Below are positions 1-9,761 of a stretch of 64,000 bases of DNA, piece by piece. The number at the start of each line of letters is the position of its first letter. Position 1 is the stretch's first letter. The notes under the pieces were generated by a model. It ran no database searches. It was not told the origin of the DNA and saw only the letters and a list, made by a program, of their open reading frames with translations. The position numbers were made by a program, and so were the translations under genes. The stretch is from Candidatus Planktophila lacus. Its GTDB lineage: Bacteria; Actinomycetota; Actinomycetes; Nanopelagicales; Nanopelagicaceae. The stretch spans positions 930,001-994,000 of the forward strand of contig NZ_CP016769.1 in NCBI RefSeq assembly GCF_002287925.1, in the 5' to 3' direction.

Positions 1-582
1 GGGAACTTCGAGTGCAAAGAGTTGCTTAACTAGCGCAGGATGGCTGCGCGAGAGCATGATCTCTGGCCCTTTCATTCCCTGTTTAACTTCAACTACAAAG
101 CACTTGATGCGATCGCCATGGTTGTAAACCTCACCAGGAACTTGTTCTTGCGGAGGAATGCGACCTTCAACTTTGCCGAGGTTGACGTTAATCATCTTGG
201 GATCGCGACCTTGCTGCACAATTCCAGAGATAACATCGCCAACGGATGCGCTGAACTCTCCAACAATTTCAGCATCGTTATTAGCACGCATCTTTAACTT
301 GATGACTTGTCTAACTGTAGAAGTTGCAGTGCGTGCGAAACCTTCTGGTTCATCGCGATCTTCTGAGACTCGTTCGCCAAGCTCGTTAAAGGTTGGAACC
401 CAGATAACGATCTCTCCAGTTTCGCGATCGATGCTGGCACGGGCTTGGCGCTTGGGCGCATCAGTCTCGTAATAAGCGGTCAAAACTCCTGCTTCAATTT
501 CTGTAATCAAATCTTCCAGCGGCATCTGCTTATGGGTTGCCAGCGCAATTAGCGCATCGACATCGACCTGGCCTTTATTCAT
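1..582 (-). CDS. nusA: Transcription termination/antitermination factor NusA (3' end cut by window edge)
   Basis: NusA binds RNA polymerase and nascent RNA and modulates pausing, termination and antitermination. The 194 codons visible encode the N-terminal polymerase-binding domain (start MNKGQVDVDALIAL) and then an S1-type RNA-binding domain (around residues 125-190, with VGDVISGIVQQG and EGRIPPQEQVPGE). The KH domains lie beyond base 1. The ATG at 582 overlaps the end of rimP by 8 bases, with GAGG just upstream, so translation is probably coupled. rimP-nusA is the normal bacterial order. The gene is intact as far as visible. Confidence 0.95.
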   Translation of the reverse strand, partial: MNKGQVDVDALIALATHKQMPLEDLITEIEAGVLTAYYETDAPKRQARASIDRETGEIVIWVPTFNELGERVSEDRDEPEGFARTATSTVRQVIKLKMRANNDAEIVGEFSASVGDVISGIVQQGRDPKMINVNLGKVEGRIPPQEQVPGEVYNHGDRIKCFVVEVKQGMKGPEIMLSRSHPALVKQLFALEVP

Positions 583-1078
583 CGCCAGCCTCGTCATTTA
601 AATTCTGTGCTTCTTCTTTTCGATTAAATTCGATTTCAACTACCGCGCGCTTAACATCTGCGAAGTTAACGGTATGGGTTTTAATCCGACCCTTGATATT
701 TTCAACAAGCGTGGCAGTTATTTCGTTAAATTCCGTGAGGCGACCAGTGGTAACAGTTCCATCTTGCAGAGTTACCTTTACCAAGCGAGTTAAGTTCTTG
801 GTCCAATGGCGTGGCAGAGTTAGTGGACGATCAACACCAGGTGAAGTTACTTCTAGAGTAAAAGGTGTTTCATCCATAAAGGTAGCGGTATCAAGAAGTT
901 CTGAGATCAACCGTGAGACAACGGTGACTTGATCTAGGTTTAGCGGGCTCTGGCCATCAACGATGAAGGTAACTACGCGGTGGCTGCCGGCAGATGTTAA
1001 TTGGACTTCTTCTAGGAAGAAACCGGCTTCTGTAACAGCGGGTTCGATCAACTGGGTAATTGACTGTGTCAGTGACAC
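575..1078 (-). CDS. rimP: Ribosome maturation factor RimP
   Basis: RimP assists late assembly of the 30S subunit in the cytoplasm. The 167-residue product has the family layout: an N-terminal alpha/beta domain and a C-terminal Sm-like barrel. The diagnostic EVTSPGVDRPL segment sits at the domain boundary near residue 76. The C-terminal tail is acidic. The start is GTG at 1078, preceded by AAGGAG at good spacing. The gene overlaps nusA by 8 bases. A permease gene, instead of another translation gene, lies directly upstream. Confidence 0.95.
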   Translation of the reverse strand: MSLTQSITQLIEPAVTEAGFFLEEVQLTSAGSHRVVTFIVDGQSPLNLDQVTVVSRLISELLDTATFMDETPFTLEVTSPGVDRPLTLPRHWTKNLTRLVKVTLQDGTVTTGRLTEFNEITATLVENIKGRIKTHTVNFADVKRAVVEIEFNRKEEAQNLNDEAGDE

Positions 1079-1148
1079 TTCTGGCTCCTTATTAATTTGT
1101 TATTTAGTTTTTTACTACGTCCCAAGTTTAGCACCGATTATTTTATGG

Positions 1149-1934
1149 TTAACGCAGCGCGGTAAAAGTATCGAAAGCTACTTTTAGAATCAGCGCTGCC
1201 GTAATTGCCATAAAGACTTTTCTCACCAAACCTGAGCCGCCACGTAGGGCTATGCGAACTCCGATTAGTCCGCCACAGACATTGGCGATCGCCAGGGTCA
1301 GGCCAATTTTCCAGAGAATTTCACCGTTGACGCCAAAGACCAGAATGGCACCGCCGTTGGTAGCTACATTGACGACTTTAGCTATTGCAGAGGCTGATAG
1401 AAATGCAAAGCCCATAACTGCAACCAGTAGAAGAATTAGAAAAGAACCGGTCCCTGGGCCGATGATGCCATCGTAGAAACCAATTACTAACGCCGCAACA
1501 GCCGAGATCTTCAACCGTTTGCTTTCACTATGACGCATCGATTCAATCTGCCCCAGTTGCGGACGTTTCCAGGTATAGATCAGAACTGCGATTAAGAGCG
1601 CAACAACTAGTGGTTTCAAAACTTCTGTTGGAATAAGTGAGGCAAGAGATGCCCCACCCATTGATCCGATAAAGGCGGGTATCGCCATAACTATTAATAG
1701 CTTCGAACTTACCCTTATATTTCGGCGATAAGTGAGCGCGGACGCAGTTGTTCCGAAGATCGAGGGGACTTTATTTGTTCCGAGTACTACAACGGTTTCA
1801 GTTTTTGCCAGACCTATCAGCATTGCAGGAAGTTGAATCAACCCTCCCCCGCCAGCGATCGCATCGATGAGCCCTGCGCAGAACGCGGCGGCAGCCAGAA
1901 AGACGAGAGTGTAGAGAGTTAGATCTGCAAACAC
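1149..1934 (-). CDS. TauE/SafE-family membrane permease
   Basis: A 261-residue polytopic membrane protein with about eight hydrophobic segments and glycine-rich family motifs near the N-terminus (GLIDAIAGGGGLIQLPAML) and mid-protein (GFYDGIIGPGTGSFL). These place it in the TauE/SafE (DUF81) family of putative anion or sulfonate/sulfite exporters. The substrate cannot be told from sequence. The GTG start at 1934 lies one base after the proS stop and lacks a clear Shine-Dalgarno sequence, suggesting translational coupling to proS. It interrupts the usual proS-rimP-nusA neighbourhood. Confidence 0.85.
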   Translation of the reverse strand: MFADLTLYTLVFLAAAAFCAGLIDAIAGGGGLIQLPAMLIGLAKTETVVVLGTNKVPSIFGTTASALTYRRNIRVSSKLLIVMAIPAFIGSMGGASLASLIPTEVLKPLVVALLIAVLIYTWKRPQLGQIESMRHSESKRLKISAVAALVIGFYDGIIGPGTGSFLILLLVAVMGFAFLSASAIAKVVNVATNGGAILVFGVNGEILWKIGLTLAIANVCGGLIGVRIALRGGSGLVRKVFMAITAALILKVAFDTFTALR

Positions 1935-1935
1935 T

Positions 1936-3669
1936 TTAGGAAAGTGATGCGATTAGAGTTGTTACGGCAGAGATGGCATCACCAACTGCAACTTCAGATT
2001 TCTCTCCTGATTTGCGATTACGGAGTTCGATCTTGCCTTCTGCAAGTGATTTACCAACAACGATGATTACTGGAATACCAATTAGCTCGGCATCTTTAAA
2101 TTTAACGCCAGCGCTTGGATCACGGCGATCATCGAGCATTACTGTGATGCCAGATGCCTCAAGCTTGGTTGCGATATCGAGTGCGGTATCGAATGGCAGA
2201 TCTTCTTTGCCGGTAGCGACGATATGTACTTTCGCAGGCGCTACTTCTAGCGGCCAAACCAGGCCAATCTCGTCATAACTTTGTTCAGCGATTGCCGCTA
2301 CTGCGCGCGATACGCCGATTCCGTAAGAACCCATTGTGACAACTTGTGATTTGCCGTTTTGATCAAGCACAGTAAGACCAAGTGCATCCGCGTACTTGCG
2401 ACCTAATTGGAAGATATGACCGATCTCAATAGCGCGATCAATAACTACTGCAGTTGAACATTCTGGACATGAATCGCCTTCGCGAATTTCAGCAGCTTCA
2501 ACATATGCGTCAGGTGTGAAGTCACGACCGTTAACTACGTTGCGGGCATGGCGATCTTTCTTATTTGCACCAGTTACCCAAGAAGTACCAGGTGCAACGC
2601 GAGGATCGGCGTAGACAGTGATGCCAAACTTGCCAGCATCTTGTGGGCCGATATATCCCTTAACTAACCCTGGGTGCTTTGCAAAATCTGCTACTTCAAA
2701 TACACGCAGCTCTTCTACTCCAGGCAACCCTGCCTGCAAACGCTTAAGATCGACTTCGCGATCACCGGGAACCAAAACTGAGATCGCTTTCTTATCGGCC
2801 ATCAACAAAACATTTTTTAGAGTTGATGCACCGGTAAATCCACCACCGAATTTCGAATTGAGTACATCAACTAGTGAATCGATGGTTGGAGTATTTGGAG
2901 TATCGAGTTCCTCAAGCGCTGGAACACCTGATGCATCGGCAGGCGTAACTTTGGTGACCATCGCTTCTACGTTTGCTGCAAATCCACACTTCGGGCAGAG
3001 AACATAAGTATCTTCACCGGTTGGGCAAGGCGCTAAGAACTCTTCCGATTTAGATCCACCCATCGCGCCAGAGACTGCCTTAACGATGTTGTACTTAAGG
3101 TGGAGACGATCGAAGGTGGTGATATAGGCATCGCGATGCTTGTCGTAAGAAATTCCGAGGCCCTCATCAGTTAAATCAAATGAGTAAGAATCCTTCATAA
3201 CGAACTCGCGGCCGCGGATGATTCCGCTACGTGGGCGCGCTTCATCGCGGAACTTATTTTGAATCTGATAAATGGTCAACGGTAAGTCTTTATAGGATGA
3301 ATATTCACCTTTAACCATCAAGGTAAACATCTCTTCGTGGGTTGGACCTAGTAAATAATCTCCACCTTTGCGATCTTGCAATCTAAAGAGCGATGGTCCG
3401 TACTCTTCCCAGCGATTGGTGGCCTCATATGCCTCTTTCGGCAAGAGCGCTGGAAAATGAACTTCCTGAAATCCAGCCTTATCCATTTCTTCACGGATGA
3501 TATTTTCGACATTGCGTAGAGTGATTACGCCAAGTGGCAACCATGAGTAAATTCCAGCAGCGATACGGCGGATATATCCCGCGCGTACTAAGAGCTTATG
3601 GCTTGGAACTTCTGCATCGGCAGGATCATCGCGCAGTGTGCGAAGAAATAGGCTGGACATGCGCAACAT
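1936..3669 (-). CDS. proS: Prolyl-tRNA synthetase, bacterial long form
   Basis: Charges tRNA-Pro with proline. The 577 residues match the bacterial-type class II enzyme. The N-terminal signature [22 protein letters not shown] and GPTHEE (motif 2 region) are followed by an editing/insertion domain, then [18 protein letters not shown] (motif 3 region), then the anticodon-binding domain. Upstream starts at residues 1 (MLRMSSLF) and 4 are both possible; I keep the longer one, which resembles other actinobacterial ProS proteins. A tRNA-Pro(UGG) gene occurs elsewhere in the window (60801-60876). Confidence 0.97.
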   Translation of the reverse strand: MLRMSSLFLRTLRDDPADAEVPSHKLLVRAGYIRRIAAGIYSWLPLGVITLRNVENIIREEMDKAGFQEVHFPALLPKEAYEATNRWEEYGPSLFRLQDRKGGDYLLGPTHEEMFTLMVKGEYSSYKDLPLTIYQIQNKFRDEARPRSGIIRGREFVMKDSYSFDLTDEGLGISYDKHRDAYITTFDRLHLKYNIVKAVSGAMGGSKSEEFLAPCPTGEDTYVLCPKCGFAANVEAMVTKVTPADASGVPALEELDTPNTPTIDSLVDVLNSKFGGGFTGASTLKNVLLMADKKAISVLVPGDREVDLKRLQAGLPGVEELRVFEVADFAKHPGLVKGYIGPQDAGKFGITVYADPRVAPGTSWVTGANKKDRHARNVVNGRDFTPDAYVEAAEIREGDSCPECSTAVVIDRAIEIGHIFQLGRKYADALGLTVLDQNGKSQVVTMGSYGIGVSRAVAAIAEQSYDEIGLVWPLEVAPAKVHIVATGKEDLPFDTALDIATKLEASGITVMLDDRRDPSAGVKFKDAELIGIPVIIVVGKSLAEGKIELRNRKSGEKSEVAVGDAISAVTTLIASLS

Positions 3670-3690
3670 GGGCGCAACCTTATCGCGTAA

Positions 3691-4842
3691 TTACTTAACT
3701 GTGACGGAAGGTTCGCCTGAACCAACGCCAGCGGCTTCCATTTCCTCAGCCAAACGCATCGCTTCTTCGATAAGAGTTTCAACGATCATCGCTTCAGGAA
3801 CGGTCTTGATTACTTCACCCTTAACAAAGATCTGGCCTTTACCGTTTCCAGATGCAACTCCAAGATCTGCCTCGCGCGCTTCGCCGGGTCCATTTACGAC
3901 ACAACCCATAACTGCAACGCGAAGTGGAACGGTCATTCCTTCGAGCCCTGCTTGTACTTTTTCAGCCAAGGTATAGACATCTACTTGTGCGCGACCGCAT
4001 GAAGGGCAAGAGACAATCTCGAGCTTACGCTGGCGCAAATTAAGTGACTCGAGAATTGAAATACCAACTTTTACTTCCTCAACAGGAGGTGCCGACATTG
4101 ATACGCGAATCGTGTCCCCGATTCCTTCTGCGAGCAAAATTCCAAATGCGGTTGCAGATTTTATTGTTGCTTGGAAGGCAGGACCTGCCTCGGTGACGCC
4201 AAGGTGTAATGGGTAATCACACTTTGCTGCCAAGATGCGATAAGCGTTAACCATAGTGACAGGGTCATGATGCTTAACTGAAATCTTTAGATTTGAGAAA
4301 CCATGTTCTTCAAAGAGCGAAGCTTCCCAGAGCGCAGATTCGGCAAGTGCTTCAGGAGTTGCTTTGCCGTACTTTGCAAGTAACCGTGGATCAAGTGATC
4401 CGGCATTTACTCCGATACGAATTGGAATACCAGCATCACCTGCGGCTTTGGCTACCTCTTTTACCTTGTCATCGAATTGTTTGATATTTCCTGGGTTTAC
4501 ACGGACCGCGGCACAACCAGCATCGATTGCGGCGAAAATATATTTTGGCTGGAAGTGAATATCTGCAATAACTGGAATCTGTGATTTCTTTGCAATCTGA
4601 GCAAGCGCATCTGCATCATCTTGGCTTGGAACTGCAACACGAACAATCTGACAACCAGCAGCGGTTAGTTCAGCGATCTGCTGCAGAGTTGAATTCACAT
4701 CGGCAGTTAGCGTTGTGCACATCGATTGAACGCTCACTGGTGAATCGCTACCTACCCCGACGCTGCCAACTCGCAACTGCTTCGTCTTACGTCGCGGATG
4801 AAGTGGAGCAGGAGGGGCGCTAGGAATTCCGAGATCAACCAT
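3691..4842 (-). CDS. ispG: 4-hydroxy-3-methylbut-2-enyl diphosphate synthase (IspG/GcpE)
   Basis: Penultimate step of the MEP isoprenoid pathway: converts methylerythritol cyclodiphosphate to HMBPP with a [4Fe-4S] cluster. The 383-residue product has the TIM-barrel half ([22 protein letters not shown]) and the C-terminal cluster-binding half. Cluster cysteines are in [12 protein letters not shown] and in [12 protein letters not shown] chose ATG 4842, which aligns with other actinobacterial IspG starts; TTG 4860 is in frame upstream. A CAGAAT box lies 6 bases before this ATG, so a leaderless transcript is possible. dxr lies close by, giving two MEP-pathway genes. Confidence 0.96.
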   Translation of the reverse strand: MVDLGIPSAPPAPLHPRRKTKQLRVGSVGVGSDSPVSVQSMCTTLTADVNSTLQQIAELTAAGCQIVRVAVPSQDDADALAQIAKKSQIPVIADIHFQPKYIFAAIDAGCAAVRVNPGNIKQFDDKVKEVAKAAGDAGIPIRIGVNAGSLDPRLLAKYGKATPEALAESALWEASLFEEHGFSNLKISVKHHDPVTMVNAYRILAAKCDYPLHLGVTEAGPAFQATIKSATAFGILLAEGIGDTIRVSMSAPPVEEVKVGISILESLNLRQRKLEIVSCPSCGRAQVDVYTLAEKVQAGLEGMTVPLRVAVMGCVVNGPGEAREADLGVASGNGKGQIFVKGEVIKTVPEAMIVETLIEEAMRLAEEMEAAGVGSGEPSVTVK

Positions 4843-4897
4843 GGGGCTATTCTGCACCAAAAATAGGTAATCGGCGATTTAACCGCCGCAGCGCTGC

Positions 4898-6046
4898 TTA
4901 GAAGTTGAGCGAAATTGGATTTAAGATATCTGCAATCAAAAGCAGAACTGTGAGCGCAGCCAGGATTACAAAGACCGTTGCAGTAATTGGTGTGAGCACT
5001 TGCACATCAATTGCGGCTGGTCGGGGCTTTCGACGAATTTTCGCAAAGAGCGCACGAATTTCATCTGCAATGGCAACCGCCATATGGCCACCATCTAGCG
5101 GCAAGATCGGCAGGAGGTTAAATAGACCGACAAAGATATTCAAGCTAGCGACAATCAAAATAAAAGTTCCGAGACGTTCAGCGAGATCTAACTCACCGCT
5201 GGCCGCTGCTTGTCCTGATACACGGGCGACTCCGACGACTCCGACTAAACCATTTTGATCTCGTTCTTCGCCACCAAATGTCTGACCCCAAAGAGCAGGA
5301 ATCTTGGTAGGAAGTTGTACAAGAGATGTCGCTGATGCTGAAGTAAATCGCCAAGTTAGTTCTGCTGCCCGAGTGACTGATGAAACTGGGCTCATCCGCT
5401 TGGTTCCGAATTCATTGATAATGCCAAGTACGTAACGTGATGTGCCATCTTCGATATCGGTCATGCGTGGTGCTGCCGAAATATCTTGAATAACACCGCC
5501 TCTTTCAATGGTGAAGGTGAGCGGGCGCCCTTCTGAGTTTCGGATCTTTAAAAGTTGATCTTGCCAATCGGTTGAGCGATCACCGTCAATTGCAATGATC
5601 TGATCACCTTTTTGAAAACCAGCCGCTGCTGCAGCGCTATTTGCGGCAACGGAATCAATAACGGGTAGAACTTGATTTACGCCAACGCCAGCTAAAAGAA
5701 CGAAGAGCAAGAGATAACCAAGTACAAAGTGAAGAAATGAACCTGCACCTAAGACAATTAATTTGCGCCCGGATGATGCGCGATAGAAGGCACGGCTTTC
5801 TTCACCTTCTGGCATCTCATCGCGTGGAGTCATTCCGTCGATGCGGCAATAACCACCGGCTGGGATAGCTTTGATTCCGAACTCAGTTTCACCACGTTGA
5901 CGCGACCAGATGCGCTTGCCAAATCCAACGAAGAACTCAGAGACTCGCATTCCGTAACGACGCGCTGTGAGGTAGTGCCCAAATTCGTGCACCATCACTG
6001 AGAAGAGCAGGGCAAAGATAAAGGCGAGGATTCCGACGAGTTGCAT
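4898..6046 (-). CDS. rseP: Site-2 protease, M50 family (RseP/RIP type)
   Basis: Intramembrane zinc metalloprotease of the RseP/Rip1 family, which cleaves anti-sigma factors or other membrane proteins. Visible are the first membrane helix with the HEFGH zinc motif at residues 20-24, a PDZ domain around residues 125-190 (AAAAGFQKGDQIIAIDG), and the third zinc ligand motif LDGGH at 317-321, followed by a terminal helix. Length (382 residues) is normal. The ATG overlaps the dxr stop as TAATG. dxr-rseP-ispG is the standard actinobacterial order. No anti-sigma target gene is visible nearby. Confidence 0.93.
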   Translation of the reverse strand: MQLVGILAFIFALLFSVMVHEFGHYLTARRYGMRVSEFFVGFGKRIWSRQRGETEFGIKAIPAGGYCRIDGMTPRDEMPEGEESRAFYRASSGRKLIVLGAGSFLHFVLGYLLLFVLLAGVGVNQVLPVIDSVAANSAAAAAGFQKGDQIIAIDGDRSTDWQDQLLKIRNSEGRPLTFTIERGGVIQDISAAPRMTDIEDGTSRYVLGIINEFGTKRMSPVSSVTRAAELTWRFTSASATSLVQLPTKIPALWGQTFGGEERDQNGLVGVVGVARVSGQAAASGELDLAERLGTFILIVASLNIFVGLFNLLPILPLDGGHMAVAIADEIRALFAKIRRKPRPAAIDVQVLTPITATVFVILAALTVLLLIADILNPISLNF

Positions 6047-7203
6047 TAACGGGCTACTTTCTGAAGAAGTTCGGTGGCGATTGCTCGCGCATCCTCTTCG
6101 ATGGCACTGACATCAGATAGATCACGCGGGGCGCTTGCCGATTTTCCGCCGAGTTTCTGGACGACTTCTTCAACTGTTTCCACGATCGATGTAAAGCCAA
6201 TTTTTCCTGAGATAAAAGAGGCAACACATACTTCGTTTGCCGCGTTGAAAATTGCAGGTAGTCCGCCGCCGAGCGCGCCACAACGTCGCGCCAAGTCAAT
6301 TGCCGGGAAACGCTCGTTATCGATCGGTGTAAATGTCCAGGTATGAGATTGCGTCCAATCAATTGGCGTAGTTGCCGCTTTTACGCGATCTGGATGGTTA
6401 ATTGCGAAAGAGATTGGCCCCTTCATATTTGGAGGCGATGCTTGGGCAATCGTTGATCCATCTATGTACTCGACCATTGAGTGCACAACTGATTGCGGAT
6501 GAATAACTGCTTCAATTTGTGAGTAAGGAATCGCAAATAGGTAGTGGGCTTCAATTATCTCAAGGCCCTTATTTACAAGCGTTGCAGAGTTAATTGTTAC
6601 GACCGGACCCATCGACCAAGTTGGGTGGTTAAGCGCTTCTGCAACAGTGATCGCCGATAAATCAGTGCGGTCGCGAAATGGGCCTCCACTTGCGGTGAGA
6701 ACTAACTTGGAAACTTCAGATTTCTTTCCACCCATTAGCGATTGCCAGAGAGCCGAATGTTCAGAATCAACCGGCAATAATTGATCAGGCTTTGCCAGAG
6801 ACATAACTAATTCACCGCCTGCCACGAGTGATTCTTTATTGGCTAGGGCGACGCGATTTCCCACACGAAGAGCTGCCAGAGTTGGGCCTAATCCAATTGA
6901 GCCAGTTATGCCATTTAAAACAACATCACACGTTATCGCTGCTATTTCAGTCGATGCCAGCGGCCCATCAATTACCGTTGCATTAGGTAGCGCAGCTTTA
7001 ATTTGATCAGCGTTCTTAGTAACGCCAATTACGGGAACGTTGAATTTCTTTGCTTGGGCGATTAAAAGGTCGGTATTACTGCCCGCTGCAGTTAAAGCAA
7101 CAACGCGAAATAGCGATGGATTGGCCTCAACAATTTCCAGCGCCTGAACACCAATAGATCCCGTTGAACCAAGGATTACTAAATCTTTCACTGCTGCTAC
7201 CAA
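6046..7203 (-). CDS. dxr: 1-deoxy-D-xylulose 5-phosphate reductoisomerase
   Basis: First committed step of the MEP pathway: NADPH-dependent conversion of DXP to MEP. The 385 residues contain the N-terminal NADPH site (LGSTGSIGVQAL), LANKESLVAGG, the metal/substrate motif VDSEHSALWQ, the LTASGGPF loop and HPTWSMGP. The start may be TTG 7203 or the in-frame GTG 7191 (giving MKDLVILGSTGSIG); neither has a strong Shine-Dalgarno sequence. It lies 4 bases after the ureohydrolase gene, where the usual actinobacterial neighbour would be rlmN or cdsA. Confidence 0.96.
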   Translation of the reverse strand: MVAAVKDLVILGSTGSIGVQALEIVEANPSLFRVVALTAAGSNTDLLIAQAKKFNVPVIGVTKNADQIKAALPNATVIDGPLASTEIAAITCDVVLNGITGSIGLGPTLAALRVGNRVALANKESLVAGGELVMSLAKPDQLLPVDSEHSALWQSLMGGKKSEVSKLVLTASGGPFRDRTDLSAITVAEALNHPTWSMGPVVTINSATLVNKGLEIIEAHYLFAIPYSQIEAVIHPQSVVHSMVEYIDGSTIAQASPPNMKGPISFAINHPDRVKAATTPIDWTQSHTWTFTPIDNERFPAIDLARRCGALGGGLPAIFNAANEVCVASFISGKIGFTSIVETVEEVVQKLGGKSASAPRDLSDVSAIEEDARAIATELLQKVAR

Positions 7204-7207
7204 TTAA

Positions 7208-8206
7208 CTATCTATCGAGAAGATTTTGCGTTGGTGAATACGGAGTTCCGCTACGACGTTTTGCGATCGCAGATAAAGCTTCTAATACAACGCGGTTGGC
7301 AAGAATTGCGGTGATATCAGCGCTATCAAATGGAGGAGCAACTTCAACGACATCAATTCCGACAACGGGAAGTTCTAGACAGATACGACGCACTGCTTCA
7401 AGTAGTTCACGGCTAGTCATTCCACCTGGTTCGGGAGTTCCGGTGCCTGGAGCCATGCCTGGATCAACCACATCTATATCCACTGAGAGAAATACGCCAT
7501 CACATCCATCGGTAAGGGTTGCAAAGGATTCATCAAGAACTTTATTGAGCCCGCGGTGATGGATTTCTGTCATCTCGTATGAGCGCATACCTTGATCGCG
7601 CATCCAATTTAAAGTCTTGTCATCTGGCCAATATCCGCGAAGCCCTAGTTGCAGGAAGCGATCGCCACGAACCTGGCCTGATTCAATTAAGCGGCGCATA
7701 GGAGTTCCGTGGCCTATCAATGCACCAAATTGATCTTCACCTGTATCAGCATGAGCATCGAAGTGGATCATGGAAATTTTGCCAAGGCCGCGGTGTTTTG
7801 CAATACCTGCAACATCTGCTGAAGCGATCGAGTGGTCTCCCCCAAGAATTACTGGAATCTTTCCAGCGCGCGAAATCTTTTCAGTCGCTTCTTCTAAAAC
7901 TTTTAAGGATGAAACTAGATCTCCAGGTGGCATCAGCAAATCGCCTGCGTCATAAACCTTTAACGCCTTGAGCGCATCGATGCGCAGGGCAAGGTGTGGG
8001 CGCTCAGCATCATGTGGCAGATAATCTCCACCGCGAATTGCTTGCGGACCAAACTTAGCGCCGGAGCGATGTGAAGTTCCGGAATCAATTGGTGCGCCAA
8101 CAATTATTACATCGGCATCGGCATAAGACTTTGGATCATCGAGATCGCATTGTTGGATACCAAGAAATGTAAAACTTGGTCCATACATATTGCCGTGGTT
8201 TGCCAT
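7208..8206 (-). CDS. speB: Agmatinase/guanidino-acid ureohydrolase family protein
   Basis: Manganese-type ureohydrolase that releases urea from a guanidino substrate. All metal-binding motifs are present: GGDHS (His125), FDAHAD (Asp150, His152, Asp154) and SVDIDVVDP (Asp243, Asp245). The 332-residue length fits agmatinase or guanidinobutyrase. Substrate specificity within the family cannot be read from sequence; the adjoining polyamine transporter and oxidase favour agmatine (product putrescine) or guanidinobutyrate (product GABA). A TATCCT box lies 6 bases before the ATG at 8206, so a separate leaderless transcript is possible. The gap to the oxidoreductase gene is 23 bases. Confidence 0.88.
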   Translation of the reverse strand: MANHGNMYGPSFTFLGIQQCDLDDPKSYADADVIIVGAPIDSGTSHRSGAKFGPQAIRGGDYLPHDAERPHLALRIDALKALKVYDAGDLLMPPGDLVSSLKVLEEATEKISRAGKIPVILGGDHSIASADVAGIAKHRGLGKISMIHFDAHADTGEDQFGALIGHGTPMRRLIESGQVRGDRFLQLGLRGYWPDDKTLNWMRDQGMRSYEMTEIHHRGLNKVLDESFATLTDGCDGVFLSVDIDVVDPGMAPGTGTPEPGGMTSRELLEAVRRICLELPVVGIDVVEVAPPFDSADITAILANRVVLEALSAIAKRRSGTPYSPTQNLLDR

Positions 8207-8229
8207 TGGTTAAGGATAGTTGCTAATGA

Positions 8230-9642
8230 TTAAGAATCGAACCCAAGGCCAAGCGAATCCAGGAGTTTTAGCCAGAGGTTGCGCTTGCCCTGGTGTTTAT
8301 CTGCCTGATTGATCGACCACTGTGTGAGGCGGATAAAAATGAATCTGAGAGGTTCAGGTGGAAATGGCATCGGCTTCTTGCGAACCATCTTTAATCTGGT
8401 TCGTTCATTATCTTTACCGTCTAACAAATCGAGCATTACCTGGGCGCCAAAGCGCGTTGAACCAACACCCAAACCTGTGTAACCCAATACATATGCCACG
8501 CGTCCTCGATAAGCCATCCCCCAGAAAGGCGAGAAGCGCGAACAAGTATCGATTGCTCCTCCCCAACCATGGGTGAACTTAATTCCTCTAAGTTGCGGGA
8601 AGGTTTCTAAGAATGCTTCTGCCAGATGAGCATAAGTTTCGGCATCTGTTTCATACTCTTGGCGCACTTTGCCGCGGAAGTTGTAGATGGCATCGTATCC
8701 ACCCCAAAGAATTTCATTATCTTTTGTCATTCGATAGTAATGGAACTGATTACCCGCATCAGATAGACCTTCGCGCTCATCCCAACCGATAGATTCGAGT
8801 TGTTCCGCGCTCAAAGGTTCGGTAACTAGTTGGAAGTCATAGACAGGTACTACATATTTATGCGCGCGCTTAATCAGTGACTTGAAAACATTTGTAGCAA
8901 GTGCAACCTTTGTGGCATAAACGCTTCCATATGGAGTGTGAACGATCATGCCGTTCTTGGTGCGCTCTAAACGATCAACGTGTGAATTTTCAAATATCTT
9001 TACACCCAGGCTTATGCATGCTCGCTCTAGCCCCCAAACTAATCGGGCCGGATCAACTAGAGCAGTTCCGTCAGGATCCCAGAGAGCTCCTTTGTAGATT
9101 GGAGATTTAATTCGGGATTGAATTTGTTGCTGAGATAAGAGTTCAACGTTGTCTCCGAATGAATTTCGGAGATTGGCTTCTTCCTCTAAGCCCTTCATCT
9201 GCCAATCTTCAACTGCAACTCGAAGTTCACCGTTCCATTCGAAATCACATTCGATGCCGTACTTCTTTATCGTCGCCTCGATAGCATCTAAATTCTCACG
9301 ACCTAGCTTTTCAATGACAGCCATCTCATCTTTAAATCGGCCATACCCATTCATGAATCCATGGGTGAGCGAGTAACTGCAGAAACCGCCGTTACGACCG
9401 GAAGCGCCCGCGCCCGTTTCGCGTTGTTCGACAACAACAACTTCGCGCTCGGGATTTGCTTCCTTTGCTAAGAGCGCAGTCCAGAGCCCGGTGTAACCGG
9501 CTCCGACAATGCACAAATCAGATGTCACATCTCCGATAAGAGTCGGATGCGGCAAAGGTTCGAGTGGATCTTGATCCAACCAATAAAGCTCCGGTTGCAT
9601 CTGCGATAAATGTTTAAGAATAGAAGGATCGATGGTAGCCAT
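8230..9642 (-). CDS. FAD-dependent amine oxidoreductase (DAO family; PuuB/gamma-glutamylputrescine oxidase-like)
   Basis: A 470-residue flavoprotein of the D-amino acid oxidase/GlpO superfamily. The Rossmann dinucleotide motif IVGAGYTGL lies at residues 45-53, followed by the GAGASGRNGG FAD-binding segment (78-86) characteristic of gamma-glutamylputrescine oxidase relatives. Near the C-terminus, YVLGYTGLGVG is the second FAD-contact motif. Context (ureohydrolase, Pot importer, aminobutyraldehyde-type dehydrogenase) suggests oxidation of putrescine or a modified polyamine to an aldehyde. No glutamylputrescine ligase gene is in the window, so the exact substrate is open. The 134-base leader holds unusual RNA structure (separate entries). 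Confidence 0.85.
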   Translation of the reverse strand: MATIDPSILKHLSQMQPELYWLDQDPLEPLPHPTLIGDVTSDLCIVGAGYTGLWTALLAKEANPEREVVVVEQRETGAGASGRNGGFCSYSLTHGFMNGYGRFKDEMAVIEKLGRENLDAIEATIKKYGIECDFEWNGELRVAVEDWQMKGLEEEANLRNSFGDNVELLSQQQIQSRIKSPIYKGALWDPDGTALVDPARLVWGLERACISLGVKIFENSHVDRLERTKNGMIVHTPYGSVYATKVALATNVFKSLIKRAHKYVVPVYDFQLVTEPLSAEQLESIGWDEREGLSDAGNQFHYYRMTKDNEILWGGYDAIYNFRGKVRQEYETDAETYAHLAEAFLETFPQLRGIKFTHGWGGAIDTCSRFSPFWGMAYRGRVAYVLGYTGLGVGSTRFGAQVMLDLLDGKDNERTRLKMVRKKPMPFPPEPLRFIFIRLTQWSINQADKHQGKRNLWLKLLDSLGLGFDS

Positions 9643-9647
9643 CGCTT

Positions 9648-9667
9648 TTTCCGGGAACGCCCGGAAA
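9648..9667 (-). promoter_or_regulatory. Perfect hairpin between Shine-Dalgarno sequence and ATG of the amine oxidoreductase gene
   Basis: On the minus strand TTTCCGGG-CGTT-CCCGGAAA forms a perfect 8-bp stem with a 4-base loop. Immediately 5' of it is GAGGTGA (9668-9674), a 7-base match to the 16S anti-Shine-Dalgarno complement; immediately 3' is AAGCG and then ATG 9642. Linearly the Shine-Dalgarno is far too distant. With the hairpin folded the spacing becomes about 5 bases, which is near ideal. The structure therefore probably promotes initiation by looping out 20 bases. Confidence 0.6.
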
Positions 9668-9713
9668 TCACCTCTTCAATTACTACTAGTAGTTGTCCCG
9701 GGTCCTCCGGAGT

Positions 9714-9761
9714 CCAACCCCATAACGCAGGTTTCCTGATTTACAACCTGTGGTTCGTTAT
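9714..9761 (-). ncRNA. Candidate structured 5' leader element (two stems, possible pseudoknot)
   Basis: Between potC and the amine oxidoreductase gene the minus strand can form an outer stem ATAACG/CGTTAT (9756-9761 with 9722-9727). An inner stem CAGGTT/AACCTG (9745-9750 with 9728-9733) encloses an 11-base loop. The 5-base bulge AACCA (9751-9755) can pair through AACC with GGTT at 9716-9719, giving a pseudoknot-like fold. Downstream, CCGGGA (about 9697-9702) could compete for an arm of the start-site hairpin. I do not recognise a known riboswitch class. Function as a sensor is only a hypothesis. Confidence 0.35.
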
